Shown: positions 1 to 6,475, counted from the stretch's first letter. The stretch is 10,238 nucleotides of DNA from Scybalousia_A sp964542225 (GCA_964542225.1 CAZITO010000077.1:1-10238); one strand, 5' to 3'. The notes: a model not told the origin generated them from the letters alone. Numbers and translations: made by a program.

Positions 1-51
1 GGCGTTTCATTTCGACGAATCGGCGTTTCGATAAAATGAAACGCCGATTCG
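1..51. repeat. Overlapping inverted repeats with 21-base periodicity, cut by left edge
   Basis: Two perfect inverted repeats overlap. Bases 1-12 (GGCGTTTCATTT) are complementary to 34-45, and 16-29 (CGAATCGGCGTTTC) are complementary to 38-51. They share bases 38-45, so only one pairing can form at a time. GGCGTTTC at 1-8 recurs at 22-29, exactly 21 bases later, and a synonymous variant (CGCCGATTC) follows at 42-50. Read on the plus strand, this gives three seven-residue units each beginning Arg-Arg-Phe. The element probably continues left of the window. It could be a terminator, an attenuator in the leader of a leftward gene, or one unit of a dispersed repeat family; the sequence does not decide between these. 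Confidence 0.7.
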
Positions 52-56
52 TTTTT
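16..56 (+). terminator. Rho-independent terminator-like hairpin
   Basis: A perfect 14-base-pair stem (16-29 with 38-51) with an 8-base loop (30-37) is followed directly by five T residues at 52-56. On the plus strand this has the form of an intrinsic terminator for a rightward gene ending left of the window. The minus strand has a run of A upstream of the stem and no T run after it within the window. The same bases belong to the repeat at 1-51, so the terminator reading is one of several. Confidence 0.5.
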
Positions 57-120
57 ACTGATTATCAAGTAGTTACAAAGATAAAAATTGGAATTTTTGT
101 GATAGGGGTATTTCTCTATG

Positions 121-152
121 CAAAGTTACGAAGATTCTATGACCTGACCAAA
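121..152 (-). promoter_or_regulatory. Leftward Bacteroidota-type promoter
   Basis: Read on the minus strand, TTTG (bases 149-152) is followed after 20 bases by TAACTTTG (bases 121-128). This matches the Bacteroidota primary sigma pattern of TTTG near -33 and TAnnTTTG near -7. Transcription would start near 114, run left through the hairpin at 1-51 and leave the window. A second TAnnTTTG match (TATCTTTG, minus strand, 76-83) lies downstream with no clear -33 partner. The first candidate start codon on that transcript is ATG at 10-8, reading Met-Lys-Arg at the window edge. Confidence 0.5.
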
Positions 153-176
153 CGCGTGCAAAAATTTATTTTGTAA

Positions 177-353
177 CTTATTGATTTTCAGTAAACCGTT
201 TTTTTTTGTTTTTATGGGTTAGCATAGGGGGTAAAGCCGTTACTTTTTTGTGGCTTTTTGATAAGTTTAATATAACCTGTGCAACCTATCTAAAAATACC
301 TGCCAATCTATAAAATAAAAGGCTTTACCACCTTATAAGAACTTATTTTTTTC
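177..353. other. AT-rich intergenic stretch, no gene seen
   Basis: No convincing coding frame was found here. GGTAAAGCC (230-238) and GGCTTTACC (321-329) form a 9-base inverted repeat 82 bases apart, and AAAGCC/GGCTTT (233-238 with 252-257) could form a weak hairpin followed by two more T residues. Neither is strong enough to call. The leftward promoter lies to the left, and the esterase promoter core begins at 354. Confidence 0.4.
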
Positions 354-361
354 TAATTTTG
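354..361 (+). promoter_or_regulatory. -7 element for the esterase gene
   Basis: TAATTTTG fits the Bacteroidota TAnnTTTG core and ends 32 bases before the ATG at 394, leaving a leader of about 25 bases. No good TTTG is seen at the -33 position; the upstream bases are T-rich. The leader is A-rich (a run of AATAATAATAAAA type) and has no Shine-Dalgarno sequence, as is usual in this phylum. Confidence 0.5.
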
Positions 362-393
362 CAAGATAAAATAATAATAAAACCTTATTAAAT

Positions 394-1590
394 ATGACAA
401 AGAAATATTTTTTAACAACTTTATGCTTGATATTCTCATTGCATACCTTTGCTCAAAGGCAAAATATGATTTGGCAAGATACTGTAAGAGAATATATTAT
501 TCACGTACCATCTTCTTGGGATGGACAAAGAGAATTGCCCGTTATTTATGTTTTGCATGGCTTGGGCAATAGAATAGGAGAAATAGATTCTACTTTGAAT
601 ACGTCTCTGTATTCTGAAATAACAGGTTGGATAACCATACTTCCACAAGCCTTGAATGCGAGTGTTGATTTTATGGGCTTGAATTTTGATTTGGGAACAA
701 TGTGGAATGCCGGTTTGTCTGCAAATATTATGGGGCAAACAGTAACACCAAATAGCGAGGTGGATGACCAAGGGTTTATTCTTTCCATTTTGGACACCCT
801 TGCCCTTCAATACCCAATAGATAGAGATAGTATTTTTGTGGCAGGTGGTTCCATGGGCGGTTTTATGGCCAATCGTATGTCAATAGAACACAGCGAAGTT
901 TTTAAAGGTGTGGCGGCAATTAGCGGAACTATACCCAATTTTTGGGCAGATAGCCTCCCGTCCAACCATATCAATGTTTTGTATATACACGGCACCAATG
1001 ACCAAATAGTAAATTATTCGGACGGTTCTACCGATATCATAACCATGCTTGGCAATATTTCTTTGGGCTTGGGAGCAGAGCAAACTGTTGATTATTGGAA
1101 AAATGTTAATGCTTGCAACTCCATGGAAATAATTGACTCATTACCCGATAGAAAGGACGATAGTTTAAGGTTTATTCGTTATAAATACTCAAGCACCAAT
1201 GATGCTACAAAAGTAGATTTCATAAAAATAGAAGGTGGTAAACACGAATGGTATACAGATGCGAATATTTATGATATAGACTACCCTACCGTGATATATA
1301 ATTTCTTTTCCGATAATAATATTCCTTATATATCTTTGCTAAACATTGCAGAGATAGAAAAAGAGGCGAATTTTACCTTGTATCCCAACCCTGCAACGGA
1401 CAAAATAAATATTTATTCCAAAGAAGATTGTCTTTTGATTGTAAGCAATTCTTTGGGACAGATAATCAAAAAAATCAATATAACAAAAGGAAACACACTT
1501 TTGAATCTGTCTTCTTTTAGGAAAGGAGTTTATTTTATTTCTCTCTCTTATAAAAACGATATTCAAACAAAACGACTTATTATAAAATAA
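394..1590 (+). CDS. Secreted alpha/beta-hydrolase esterase (LpqC/PHB-depolymerase-like) with type IX sorting domain
   Basis: This is probably a serine esterase of the polyhydroxybutyrate depolymerase/feruloyl esterase-like group (COG3509 type), exported to the cell surface or medium. Residues 1-20 form a Sec signal peptide ending TFA before Gln21. The hydrolase domain spans about 24-310. HGLG (55-58) supplies the oxyanion region, GGSMGG (151-156) the nucleophile Ser153, HGTND (199-203) the acid Asp203 and GGKHEW (281-286) the base His284. Residues from about 328 to 398 are a type A Por secretion tail, with LYPNP (329-333), LGQ (354-356) and a terminal beta-rich stretch ending KRLIIK. Family knowledge says such tails direct transport through the outer membrane and are then removed; no secretion genes are present in the window. 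The substrate is not shown: a polyester, a feruloylated polysaccharide or a small ester are all possible. The gene has its own promoter and stands as a single unit. Confidence 0.88.
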   Translation: MTKKYFLTTLCLIFSLHTFAQRQNMIWQDTVREYIIHVPSSWDGQRELPVIYVLHGLGNRIGEIDSTLNTSLYSEITGWITILPQALNASVDFMGLNFDLGTMWNAGLSANIMGQTVTPNSEVDDQGFILSILDTLALQYPIDRDSIFVAGGSMGGFMANRMSIEHSEVFKGVAAISGTIPNFWADSLPSNHINVLYIHGTNDQIVNYSDGSTDIITMLGNISLGLGAEQTVDYWKNVNACNSMEIIDSLPDRKDDSLRFIRYKYSSTNDATKVDFIKIEGGKHEWYTDANIYDIDYPTVIYNFFSDNNIPYISLLNIAEIEKEANFTLYPNPATDKINIYSKEDCLLIVSNSLGQIIKKINITKGNTLLNLSSFRKGVYFISLSYKNDIQTKRLIIK

Positions 1591-1606
1591 AAAAAAGTAC
1601 AACCAC

Positions 1607-1641
1607 CTGACACAAAATGACACTACAAGGCTATAATTTTG
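1607..1641 (+). promoter_or_regulatory. Promoter for the small membrane peptide and WYL regulator
   Basis: TAATTTTG at 1634-1641, within TATAATTTTGCA, is a strong -7 core. CTGACA at 1607-1612 lies at a fitting distance for a -33 element but is not a perfect TTTG. Transcription would begin near 1648, giving a leader of about 17 bases, almost all A, before the ATG at 1665. Its position so close to a 27-codon frame supports that frame being expressed. Confidence 0.55.
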
Positions 1642-1664
1642 CAACAACAAAAAAAAGAAAAAAA

Positions 1665-1748
1665 ATGATAGCAGTATTTATTTTTTTGGCCTTAGGCATA
1701 ATATTTATGTTTATAGACGATAGGGCAAAAAAACGCAAGAAGTCATAA
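1665..1748 (+). CDS. Small membrane protein, 27 residues
   Basis: This short frame encodes one hydrophobic segment (about residues 2-17, IAVFIFLALGIIFMFI) followed by a short charged tail, DDRAKKRKKS. That is the form of a single-pass inner-membrane peptide with a positively charged cytoplasmic C-terminus. Support comes from context: a consensus promoter core ends 23 bases upstream, the ATG follows a purine-rich A tract typical of Bacteroidota start sites, and a TAA stop is followed after 33 bases by the ATG of the WYL regulator, so the two are probably co-transcribed. I do not recognise a family. Possible roles are regulation of a larger membrane complex or a leader peptide for the regulator gene. 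A chance frame cannot be excluded, but promoter, start context and peptide design agree. Confidence 0.5.
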   Translation: MIAVFIFLALGIIFMFIDDRAKKRKKS

Positions 1749-1781
1749 GGTTGCTTTTTTTTAACGGTTTAAAAGTGTGTA

Positions 1782-2675
1782 ATGGGAACGGATATTTTTA
1801 GAAAATACATTTGGCTTATCAGCACCATAGACAAAAACAACGGGATAAGTCTTAGAGAGTTGAACAATTTGTATCAATCAAATATCAATTTGTCCAACGG
1901 TGAGCGTATCAATGAAAGAACGTTTTATCGCTGGAGAAACAAGATTTTTGAAATATTTGATATAGATATAGTTTGCAGACACAATGAATACTATATTGAC
2001 AACAAAGATAGTTTGCATGACAACAGCCTTCGTTTGTGGCTTATGAACAGCATAGCAACGCACAATATGGTATCAGAGAATTTTAAACTCAGAGATAGAA
2101 TAAGCATTGAAAAACAACCTTCTTCCGAAAAGCATCTGCACACAATATTATTCGCAATGCAAAGCAACAATAAAATGATAATCAATTATCAAAAATTTAA
2201 TGGTGTTGTGGAAGAAAATCTATTGGTTGCACCCTATGGGTTAAAATCTTTTCGGAGAAGGTGGTATGTTTTGGTAAAAAGGGAGGACAACAATTTTCGC
2301 ACCTATGCCTTGGACAGAATAAAACAAATCACCATTACGGATACCTCTTTTTTAATGCCCGATGATTTTTCTATGGAGGTGTTTTTTAGAAATTACTTTG
2401 GCATATTTACCAACCCTGAAATAGAGCCACAACGTATAGAAATAAAAGTTTTTGCCGAGGAAAGAAATTATATAAACACACTTCCTTTGCATGAGTCGCA
2501 AAAAGAGGAAATAAAAGAGGAAAATTATAGTATTTTCTCCTTTTATCTTGCTCCAACTCTCGATTTTGTTATGGAATTGCTTTCTTTTGGAAAAAATATA
2601 GAAGTTCTTTCACCCGCTTCTTTGCGTAAAAGAATCAGTAATATTTTACAAGAAACCATAGGCTATTACAAATAA
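1782..2675 (+). CDS. WYL-domain transcriptional regulator
   Basis: Residues 1 to about 75 look like a winged helix-turn-helix DNA-binding region, with RTFYRWRNKIFEIF (46-59) as the likely helix leading to the wing ending YYID. The WYL domain spans about 119-190: the signature tract runs LLVAPYGLKSFRRRWYVLV (147-165), with WYV at 161-163 in place of WYL, and continues to RTYALDRIKQI (173-183). Residues about 215-295 match the C-terminal WCX-type extension. WYL domains are known to sense nucleic-acid or nucleotide ligands, and such proteins regulate DNA damage, phage-defence and other accessory genes. The target of this one is not visible: no defence genes lie in the window. It is the second gene after the 27-residue peptide, and ssb follows under its own promoter. 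Confidence 0.85.
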   Translation: MGTDIFRKYIWLISTIDKNNGISLRELNNLYQSNINLSNGERINERTFYRWRNKIFEIFDIDIVCRHNEYYIDNKDSLHDNSLRLWLMNSIATHNMVSENFKLRDRISIEKQPSSEKHLHTILFAMQSNNKMIINYQKFNGVVEENLLVAPYGLKSFRRRWYVLVKREDNNFRTYALDRIKQITITDTSFLMPDDFSMEVFFRNYFGIFTNPEIEPQRIEIKVFAEERNYINTLPLHESQKEEIKEENYSIFSFYLAPTLDFVMELLSFGKNIEVLSPASLRKRISNILQETIGYYK

Positions 2676-2756
2676 AACTGCAAATATCCATATTGCCATT
2701 ATTGGAAAAACGAGTTAAAGATATTTTTTTGGTATTCTTAATTTTCCATATAACTA

Positions 2757-2772
2757 TATTTTTGTATTTTTG
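2757..2772 (+). promoter_or_regulatory. Tandem -7 elements upstream of ssb
   Basis: Two TATTTTTG octamers, at 2757-2764 and 2765-2772, lie directly end to end and each fits TAnnTTTG. Start sites near 2771 and 2779 would give leaders of about 26-34 bases before the ATG at 2805. A T-rich block with TTTGG at 2728-2732 is the nearest -33-like sequence. Either or both could be used. Confidence 0.5.
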
Positions 2773-2804
2773 CAGGCAGAATTTATATGTAATAAAATTT
2801 AGTT

Positions 2805-3293
2805 ATGATTGGAGTTAATAAAGTTATTTTAATAGGAAATTTGGGAAAAGACCCTGAAATAGTTATGTTTGATAACGTAAAAAAGGCTTCTTTTCCTCTT
2901 GCAACAACGGAACAATACAAAAACCACGAGGGATTAAAAATAGATGAGACCGAATGGCACAATATAGTATGCTGGAGAGGGTTGGCGGATGTTGCCGACA
3001 AATTTTTGAAAAAAAGTATGCAAGTTTATATAGAAGGCAAATTAAAATCACGTCAATGGGAAGATAGAGAAGGCAATAAAAGACGTACTGTTGAAATAGT
3101 TGCAGAAAACTTTAAAATACTTACAAAGAATTTCAACAATCAAAATTCAAACTATATGAGCAACCAAAACAATAGTTCAGAAAGTTTGAGCGATTTTTCG
3201 GAAAGTGATTTTTCTTTTGACACAGACAAAGATTTATCAAACCTATCTTCTGAGGATTTGAATTTTAAGACAAACAAGGATTTGCCTTTTTAA
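2805..3293 (+). CDS. ssb: Single-stranded DNA-binding protein
   Basis: SSB coats single-stranded DNA during replication, recombination and repair and recruits partner proteins through its C-terminal tip. Residues 1 to about 108 form the OB fold: VNKVILIGNLGKDPE (4-18) is the classic opening, followed by TEWHNIVCW (49-57 plus Trp58 region), VYIEGKL (74-80) and SRQWEDREG (82-90). Trp51 and Trp85 correspond to the DNA-stacking Trp54 and Trp88 of the E. coli protein. Residues about 110-127 are an Asn/Ser-rich linker. The tail 128-162 is acidic and ends KDLPF, the usual hydrophobic tip, although Lys158 replaces one of the customary acidic residues. TDKDL (140-144) and TNKDL (156-160) look like an internal near-duplication. 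Length is normal. The exported-protein gene downstream starts 19 bases after the stop, so the two may share a transcript. Confidence 0.95.
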   Translation: MIGVNKVILIGNLGKDPEIVMFDNVKKASFPLATTEQYKNHEGLKIDETEWHNIVCWRGLADVADKFLKKSMQVYIEGKLKSRQWEDREGNKRRTVEIVAENFKILTKNFNNQNSNYMSNQNNSSESLSDFSESDFSFDTDKDLSNLSSEDLNFKTNKDLPF

Positions 3294-3312
3294 ATTTGGA
3301 GTGTCAACGAAA

Positions 3313-4053
3313 ATGAAAAAAATATTATTTCTTGCTTTAATGTTTGTTTGTCTCTCTATGGGAGCAAAGGCTCAAAGTACAACCTTCGGACAAAGTTATG
3401 CAAAGGTATCTTTTGTTCAACCTATGGGAGAATACAAAGATTTTTACAATTCAGGCTTTGGTGTGGATTTTGGAAGAATATTCCCTTTGTTTATCATAGA
3501 ACCGGAGTATAATCTGACCACGGGCTTGGATATTACTTTTCTTTACACTTCTTTTAATATTGGCAAAGAGCACAGTTATGGCAATTATCCTTATGCAAGT
3601 GTAACTCTGCCAACAGGAGAAATAGTCAGACTGACAAAGGCTCTGCAAACAGAAGGAGGTTTGTTATGGGATTTGGGAGTAAAATTGGGACCTATGGTTT
3701 CCATGGAATTGGTAAAAGATTTGATTATAGATGTTGCCGTTCAATATGCACCTACCGTGGTATTTTCTTTTAGAAAAGGACCTAAGGAGGAGAGTGTAAT
3801 AGCCGCCAACCAAGAAATCAAAACAAAATCTTCTGCCTCAGTTTCCTTTGCACATAGATTGAGTTTTAAAGGCAATTTGCGTTACCAACATTTTATGTTT
3901 GGAATGGAATACTTATTTGGCAGTACGACACTCCATTATGGAAGTCCTATTATTCCTGCTTGGACGTACAACCTTGCCGGGTCATACAAACCAACAAAAG
4001 AAACCGATATGGGCTTAGGAGCCTTGATACTTAGCGTTGGTTTGACATTTTAA
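3313..4053 (+). CDS. Exported probable outer-membrane beta-barrel protein, function unknown
   Basis: From ATG at 3313 the protein has 246 residues. A GTG at 3301 in the same frame would add four, but the ATG gives the cleaner signal peptide. Residues 1-20 are a Sec signal (basic KK, hydrophobic FLALMFVCL, then GAKA before Gln21). The rest shows alternating polar and hydrophobic strands, aromatic girdle residues and glycine-rich turns, for example GFGVDFG, FMFGMEYLFG and a final strand ending SVGLTF. A C-terminal Phe is typical of outer-membrane barrels, where it helps recognition by the BAM complex. I do not recognise a named family. It has no own promoter that I can see, lies 19 bases after ssb and is followed by a strong terminator. 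The link with ssb may be only shared transcription. Function is not assigned. Confidence 0.75.
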   Translation: MKKILFLALMFVCLSMGAKAQSTTFGQSYAKVSFVQPMGEYKDFYNSGFGVDFGRIFPLFIIEPEYNLTTGLDITFLYTSFNIGKEHSYGNYPYASVTLPTGEIVRLTKALQTEGGLLWDLGVKLGPMVSMELVKDLIIDVAVQYAPTVVFSFRKGPKEESVIAANQEIKTKSSASVSFAHRLSFKGNLRYQHFMFGMEYLFGSTTLHYGSPIIPAWTYNLAGSYKPTKETDMGLGALILSVGLTF

Positions 4054-4097
4054 GATACAGAAATACAACTATTTTTACTATTGAGTTTTCATCTTTT

Positions 4098-4121
4098 GAC
4101 GCACAAAGTGCGTCTTTTTTT
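4098..4121 (+). terminator. Rho-independent terminator after the beta-barrel gene
   Basis: GACGCAC (4098-4104) pairs perfectly with GTGCGTC (4108-4114) around an AAA loop and is followed by seven T residues (4115-4121). It ends the rightward ssb/barrel transcript. The leftward kinase gene ends at 4135, just to the right. On that strand the stem is followed by AAAAG, not by a T run, so termination there would be weaker. Confidence 0.9.
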
Positions 4122-4134
4122 GTTCTGTAAATTT

Positions 4135-5586
4135 TTAGCCACTATGTTTTTTTAAAGAAAATTCAAATCTTAAACCACCATTTTGACGATTGCTTACACT
4201 TATTTTGCCTCCGTGAAATTGCACCGCATGTTTTACTATTGACAAACCAAGACCTGTGCCCCCCATTCTGCGAGAGCGTCCTTTGTCTACTCTGTAAAAA
4301 CGTTCAAACAATCGTGGCAGTTGTTGCTCACTTACTCCGCACCCGTCATCCTCAAAACAAATCTTGCAAAATTCCTCATTGTTTTCCATCAATGTGATAA
4401 ATATGTTCTTTCCGCCCGAATAAGCAATGGCATTTTCCGTCAAGTTTCTAAAAATGGACGCAATGAGGGAGGTATTTCCCTCCACACAAACATCCTCTTT
4501 AAAATTGGTATGCAAAACAAATCTTTCTTTTTCCGTCATAATCTCCAACTCCTCCCCTATTTCCTCAATAATTTTGTTAATGTTGACCTTTTCTTTGCTT
4601 ATCAACTGACTACCATCTTCCATTCGGGTAATAAGAGAAACATCGCTCAACAAGTGTCTCAATCTTTCATTGTTGGAATAACACATTTCTATAAGTTCTT
4701 GTTGCTTTTCTTTAGTCAAACTAATGCCGGACAAAAGAGTTTCGAGGCAAACCTGCATAGAAGCAACAGGGGTTTTTAATTCGTGGTTTATATTGTTGGT
4801 CAGTTGTCTTTTTATAAGAGTTTTTTCTTGTTCTTTTTTTAGAGCGGTCTTGTAGGCTTCATCTCTGTCTTTTATAGTTTGCTGCCATTGAAGATAAAGC
4901 CTGACAATATGATTTGATATTGCTCCCAATTCATCATTTGGAAAAGGTTTTATTGCTTCCAAAGATTCACCATTTTCCGCCTTTGTGGCAAAGGAATTAA
5001 GCCTTTGAATATTCTTGCCCAAACGTTTGGTAACAAAATAAATAAATATACTCATAAGCAGCCCTACGACAATCATAAGAAAAACAAAATTCCAATCTGC
5101 TTTCAATAATTCTTTGAGAGTTGAGGAATATAACAATGCTGAACGCACTATAACTCTTTGTCCTTTGGTTGCAGAATAAAAATAATCCTTTCCATCACTT
5201 TCAGATAATCTATCTATATTGTAACCTTCGCCCTCTCTCAAAGCCTCTATTATTTCGGGTCTATGGCTATGATTGGTCATCTTTTTTGAGGAAATCACAT
5301 TATCATAAACCACTGCCCCATTAAAAGTTATTATGGATATTCGCAAATTTTCAAAAGGTTTTTCTTTTGTCTTTATATAATCTTCATAAGATTGTCCGTC
5401 TTCTATTGCTTCCAACAAATGACGATTGTATAATTGAAGTTGTGCGTTAATAAAATCTGACTTGTATTGTTTTTCTCTTTTGTATTGAAAACCTATAAAA
5501 CACAAAACAGTTACCCACGAAAAAACAAGCAGTATCAAAAAAAGCCTTTTATGATAAGACAATTTAGTTTTTAAAGCCATAGCCAT
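4135..5586 (-). CDS. Two-component sensor histidine kinase, membrane-bound
   Basis: From ATG at 5586 the protein has 483 residues; an ATG at 5580 is equally possible, and a TTG at 5604 is less likely. Numbered from 5586, TM1 is about 15-34, a periplasmic sensor region 35-162 has no recognisable fold, and TM2 is about 166-185, followed by a HAMP linker to about 235. The DHp domain carries NINHELKTP with phospho-acceptor His268. The ATP-binding domain has the N box NLTENAIAY (Asn385), G1 box DDGCGV (413-418), F box LFERFYRVD (426-434) and G2 box GGTGLGLSIV (442-451). All catalytic boxes are intact. The gene overlaps the 3' end of the response regulator by 23 bases, indicating translational coupling as a cognate pair. 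Family likeness is to PhoR-type kinases, but the signal is unknown. Confidence 0.92.
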   Translation of the reverse strand: MAMALKTKLSYHKRLFLILLVFSWVTVLCFIGFQYKREKQYKSDFINAQLQLYNRHLLEAIEDGQSYEDYIKTKEKPFENLRISIITFNGAVVYDNVISSKKMTNHSHRPEIIEALREGEGYNIDRLSESDGKDYFYSATKGQRVIVRSALLYSSTLKELLKADWNFVFLMIVVGLLMSIFIYFVTKRLGKNIQRLNSFATKAENGESLEAIKPFPNDELGAISNHIVRLYLQWQQTIKDRDEAYKTALKKEQEKTLIKRQLTNNINHELKTPVASMQVCLETLLSGISLTKEKQQELIEMCYSNNERLRHLLSDVSLITRMEDGSQLISKEKVNINKIIEEIGEELEIMTEKERFVLHTNFKEDVCVEGNTSLIASIFRNLTENAIAYSGGKNIFITLMENNEEFCKICFEDDGCGVSEQQLPRLFERFYRVDKGRSRRMGGTGLGLSIVKHAVQFHGGKISVSNRQNGGLRFEFSLKKHSG

Positions 5587-6256
5587 ACCCCGAACGTGTA
5601 ACAATATAAGAACCGTATTTGCCTATTTTTGACCTTAATCTTGTGATGTTAACATCTATTGTGCGGTCTAAAACAATAACCTCATTACTCCACACTGAGG
5701 CAAGCAATTCCTCCCTTGAACAAATCTTGCCTCTGTGTTTGATAAGAAAGACCAACAATTCAAATTCTTTTTTTGCAAGTTTTACCTCTTTTCCATCAAC
5801 GGTGCATTTCTTAAATTCCAAATCCAATTGCAAACCGTTTACTTCCAAAGTGTTTTGATTTTCAGACAAAATGTTGTCTTTGTGAACACTTGTACGCCTT
5901 AAAACGCTTTTAACACGGGCAATAAGATTTCTTATTGTATAGGGTTTCATAATATAATCGTCCGCACCAAGATTAAGCCCCATTATCATATCGTCCTCTG
6001 TATCTTTGGCAGTGCAAAATATAATGGGAATGTCGGCTGTTTTTACATTTGATTTTAGAATCTTAGCCATTTTTATTCCACTTATTTCACCCATCATTAT
6101 ATCAAGCAATATAAGAGAATATTTGTTTAAATCCATTGTCAAGGCTTGCTCGGCACTAAAAGCAATATCCACCTCATAGCCTTCATTCTCGAGATTAAGT
6201 TTCACAACCTCACACAAAGTTTGCTCATCATCTACTACCAAAATCCACTCGTTCAT
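5564..6256 (-). CDS. Response regulator, OmpR/PhoB family
   Basis: The ATG at 6256 gives 230 residues beginning MNEWILVVDDE. A TTG at 6286 would add ten residues, but it lies inside the promoter core, so it is rejected. The receiver domain (1 to about 120) has acidic pocket Asp9/Asp10, phospho-acceptor Asp52 in LILLDIMMGE, Thr82 in CTAKD and Lys104 in MKPY. The winged-helix DNA-binding domain (about 135-228) has RTIDVNITRLRSKIG (198-212) as recognition helix and ends VTRSGYGYGFKN in place of the more common RGxGYRF. It probably acts as a dimer on direct repeats after phosphorylation by the kinase encoded immediately downstream. The target genes are not visible, except for a possible site in its own upstream region. 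PhoB-like by sequence style, but assignment to the phosphate regulon is inference only. Confidence 0.93.
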   Translation of the reverse strand: MNEWILVVDDEQTLCEVVKLNLENEGYEVDIAFSAEQALTMDLNKYSLILLDIMMGEISGIKMAKILKSNVKTADIPIIFCTAKDTEDDMIMGLNLGADDYIMKPYTIRNLIARVKSVLRRTSVHKDNILSENQNTLEVNGLQLDLEFKKCTVDGKEVKLAKKEFELLVFLIKHRGKICSREELLASVWSNEVIVLDRTIDVNITRLRSKIGKYGSYIVTRSGYGYGFKN

Positions 6257-6283
6257 TCTTTTTATTTTTATTATTCCATACAG

Positions 6284-6291
6284 CAAAATTA
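6284..6291 (-). promoter_or_regulatory. -7 element for the response regulator operon
   Basis: On the minus strand these bases read TAATTTTG, a match to the Bacteroidota TAnnTTTG core. A start near 6277 gives a leader of about 20 bases before the ATG at 6256. No convincing TTTG is present 19-21 bases upstream, where the sequence is rich in pyrimidine/purine runs. A weak -33 element fits a promoter that needs an activator. Confidence 0.5.
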
Positions 6292-6329
6292 CACAGAATA
6301 ATCAACACCACCCCTCCCATACTCAAAAT

Positions 6330-6347
6330 TTAACAAAAATGTAACAT
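6330..6347 (-). promoter_or_regulatory. Candidate response-regulator binding site (11-base direct repeat)
   Basis: On the minus strand, TGTTA (6342-6346) is repeated as TGTTA (6331-6335), start to start 11 bases apart, in the context TGTTAC-N5-TGTTAA. OmpR/PhoB-type regulators bind direct half-sites spaced 10-11 bases, and the PhoB half-site is TGTCA, one base different. The repeat lies about 55-70 bases upstream of the predicted start of the response-regulator transcript and between it and gyrB. This is a motif-based inference in an AT-rich region, so chance occurrence is possible. Confidence 0.3.
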
Positions 6348-6426
6348 AACACAATTCTTTCCTTCCATCAATTACTATTAAAGCGGGATTGGGGAAATTA
6401 TTTTTTTCTATTTGGCTTTTTTTTTG

Positions 6427-6434
6427 TAATTTTG
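6427..6434 (+). promoter_or_regulatory. -7 element for gyrB
   Basis: TAATTTTG matches TAnnTTTG and ends 41 bases before the gyrB ATG at 6476. The upstream side is a long T-rich block (6401-6425) with TTTGG at 6411-6415, which is closer than the usual -33 distance. The leader is AT-rich with no Shine-Dalgarno sequence. Confidence 0.5.
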
Positions 6435-6475
6435 CCTTTTATTTGTAGAGTTAATAAATAATCAAAAATAAATAT

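Noticed and set aside
233..257. AAAGCC/GGCTTT hairpin as a terminator
   Set aside because: There are only six pairs with a 13-base loop and two T residues left after the stem, too weak in AT-rich DNA.
4321..4779. 152-codon plus-strand frame inside the kinase gene
   Set aside because: It is antisense to the conserved DHp and ATPase motifs of the kinase and its product has no recognisable features.
5587..5604. TTG start at 5604 for the histidine kinase
   Set aside because: Two ATG codons follow at 5586 and 5580 close to the first membrane segment; the extra residues add nothing recognisable.
6257..6286. TTG start at 6286 extending the response regulator by ten residues
   Set aside because: The receiver domain begins normally at MNEWILVVDDE from ATG 6256, and the TTG lies in the predicted -7 promoter element.
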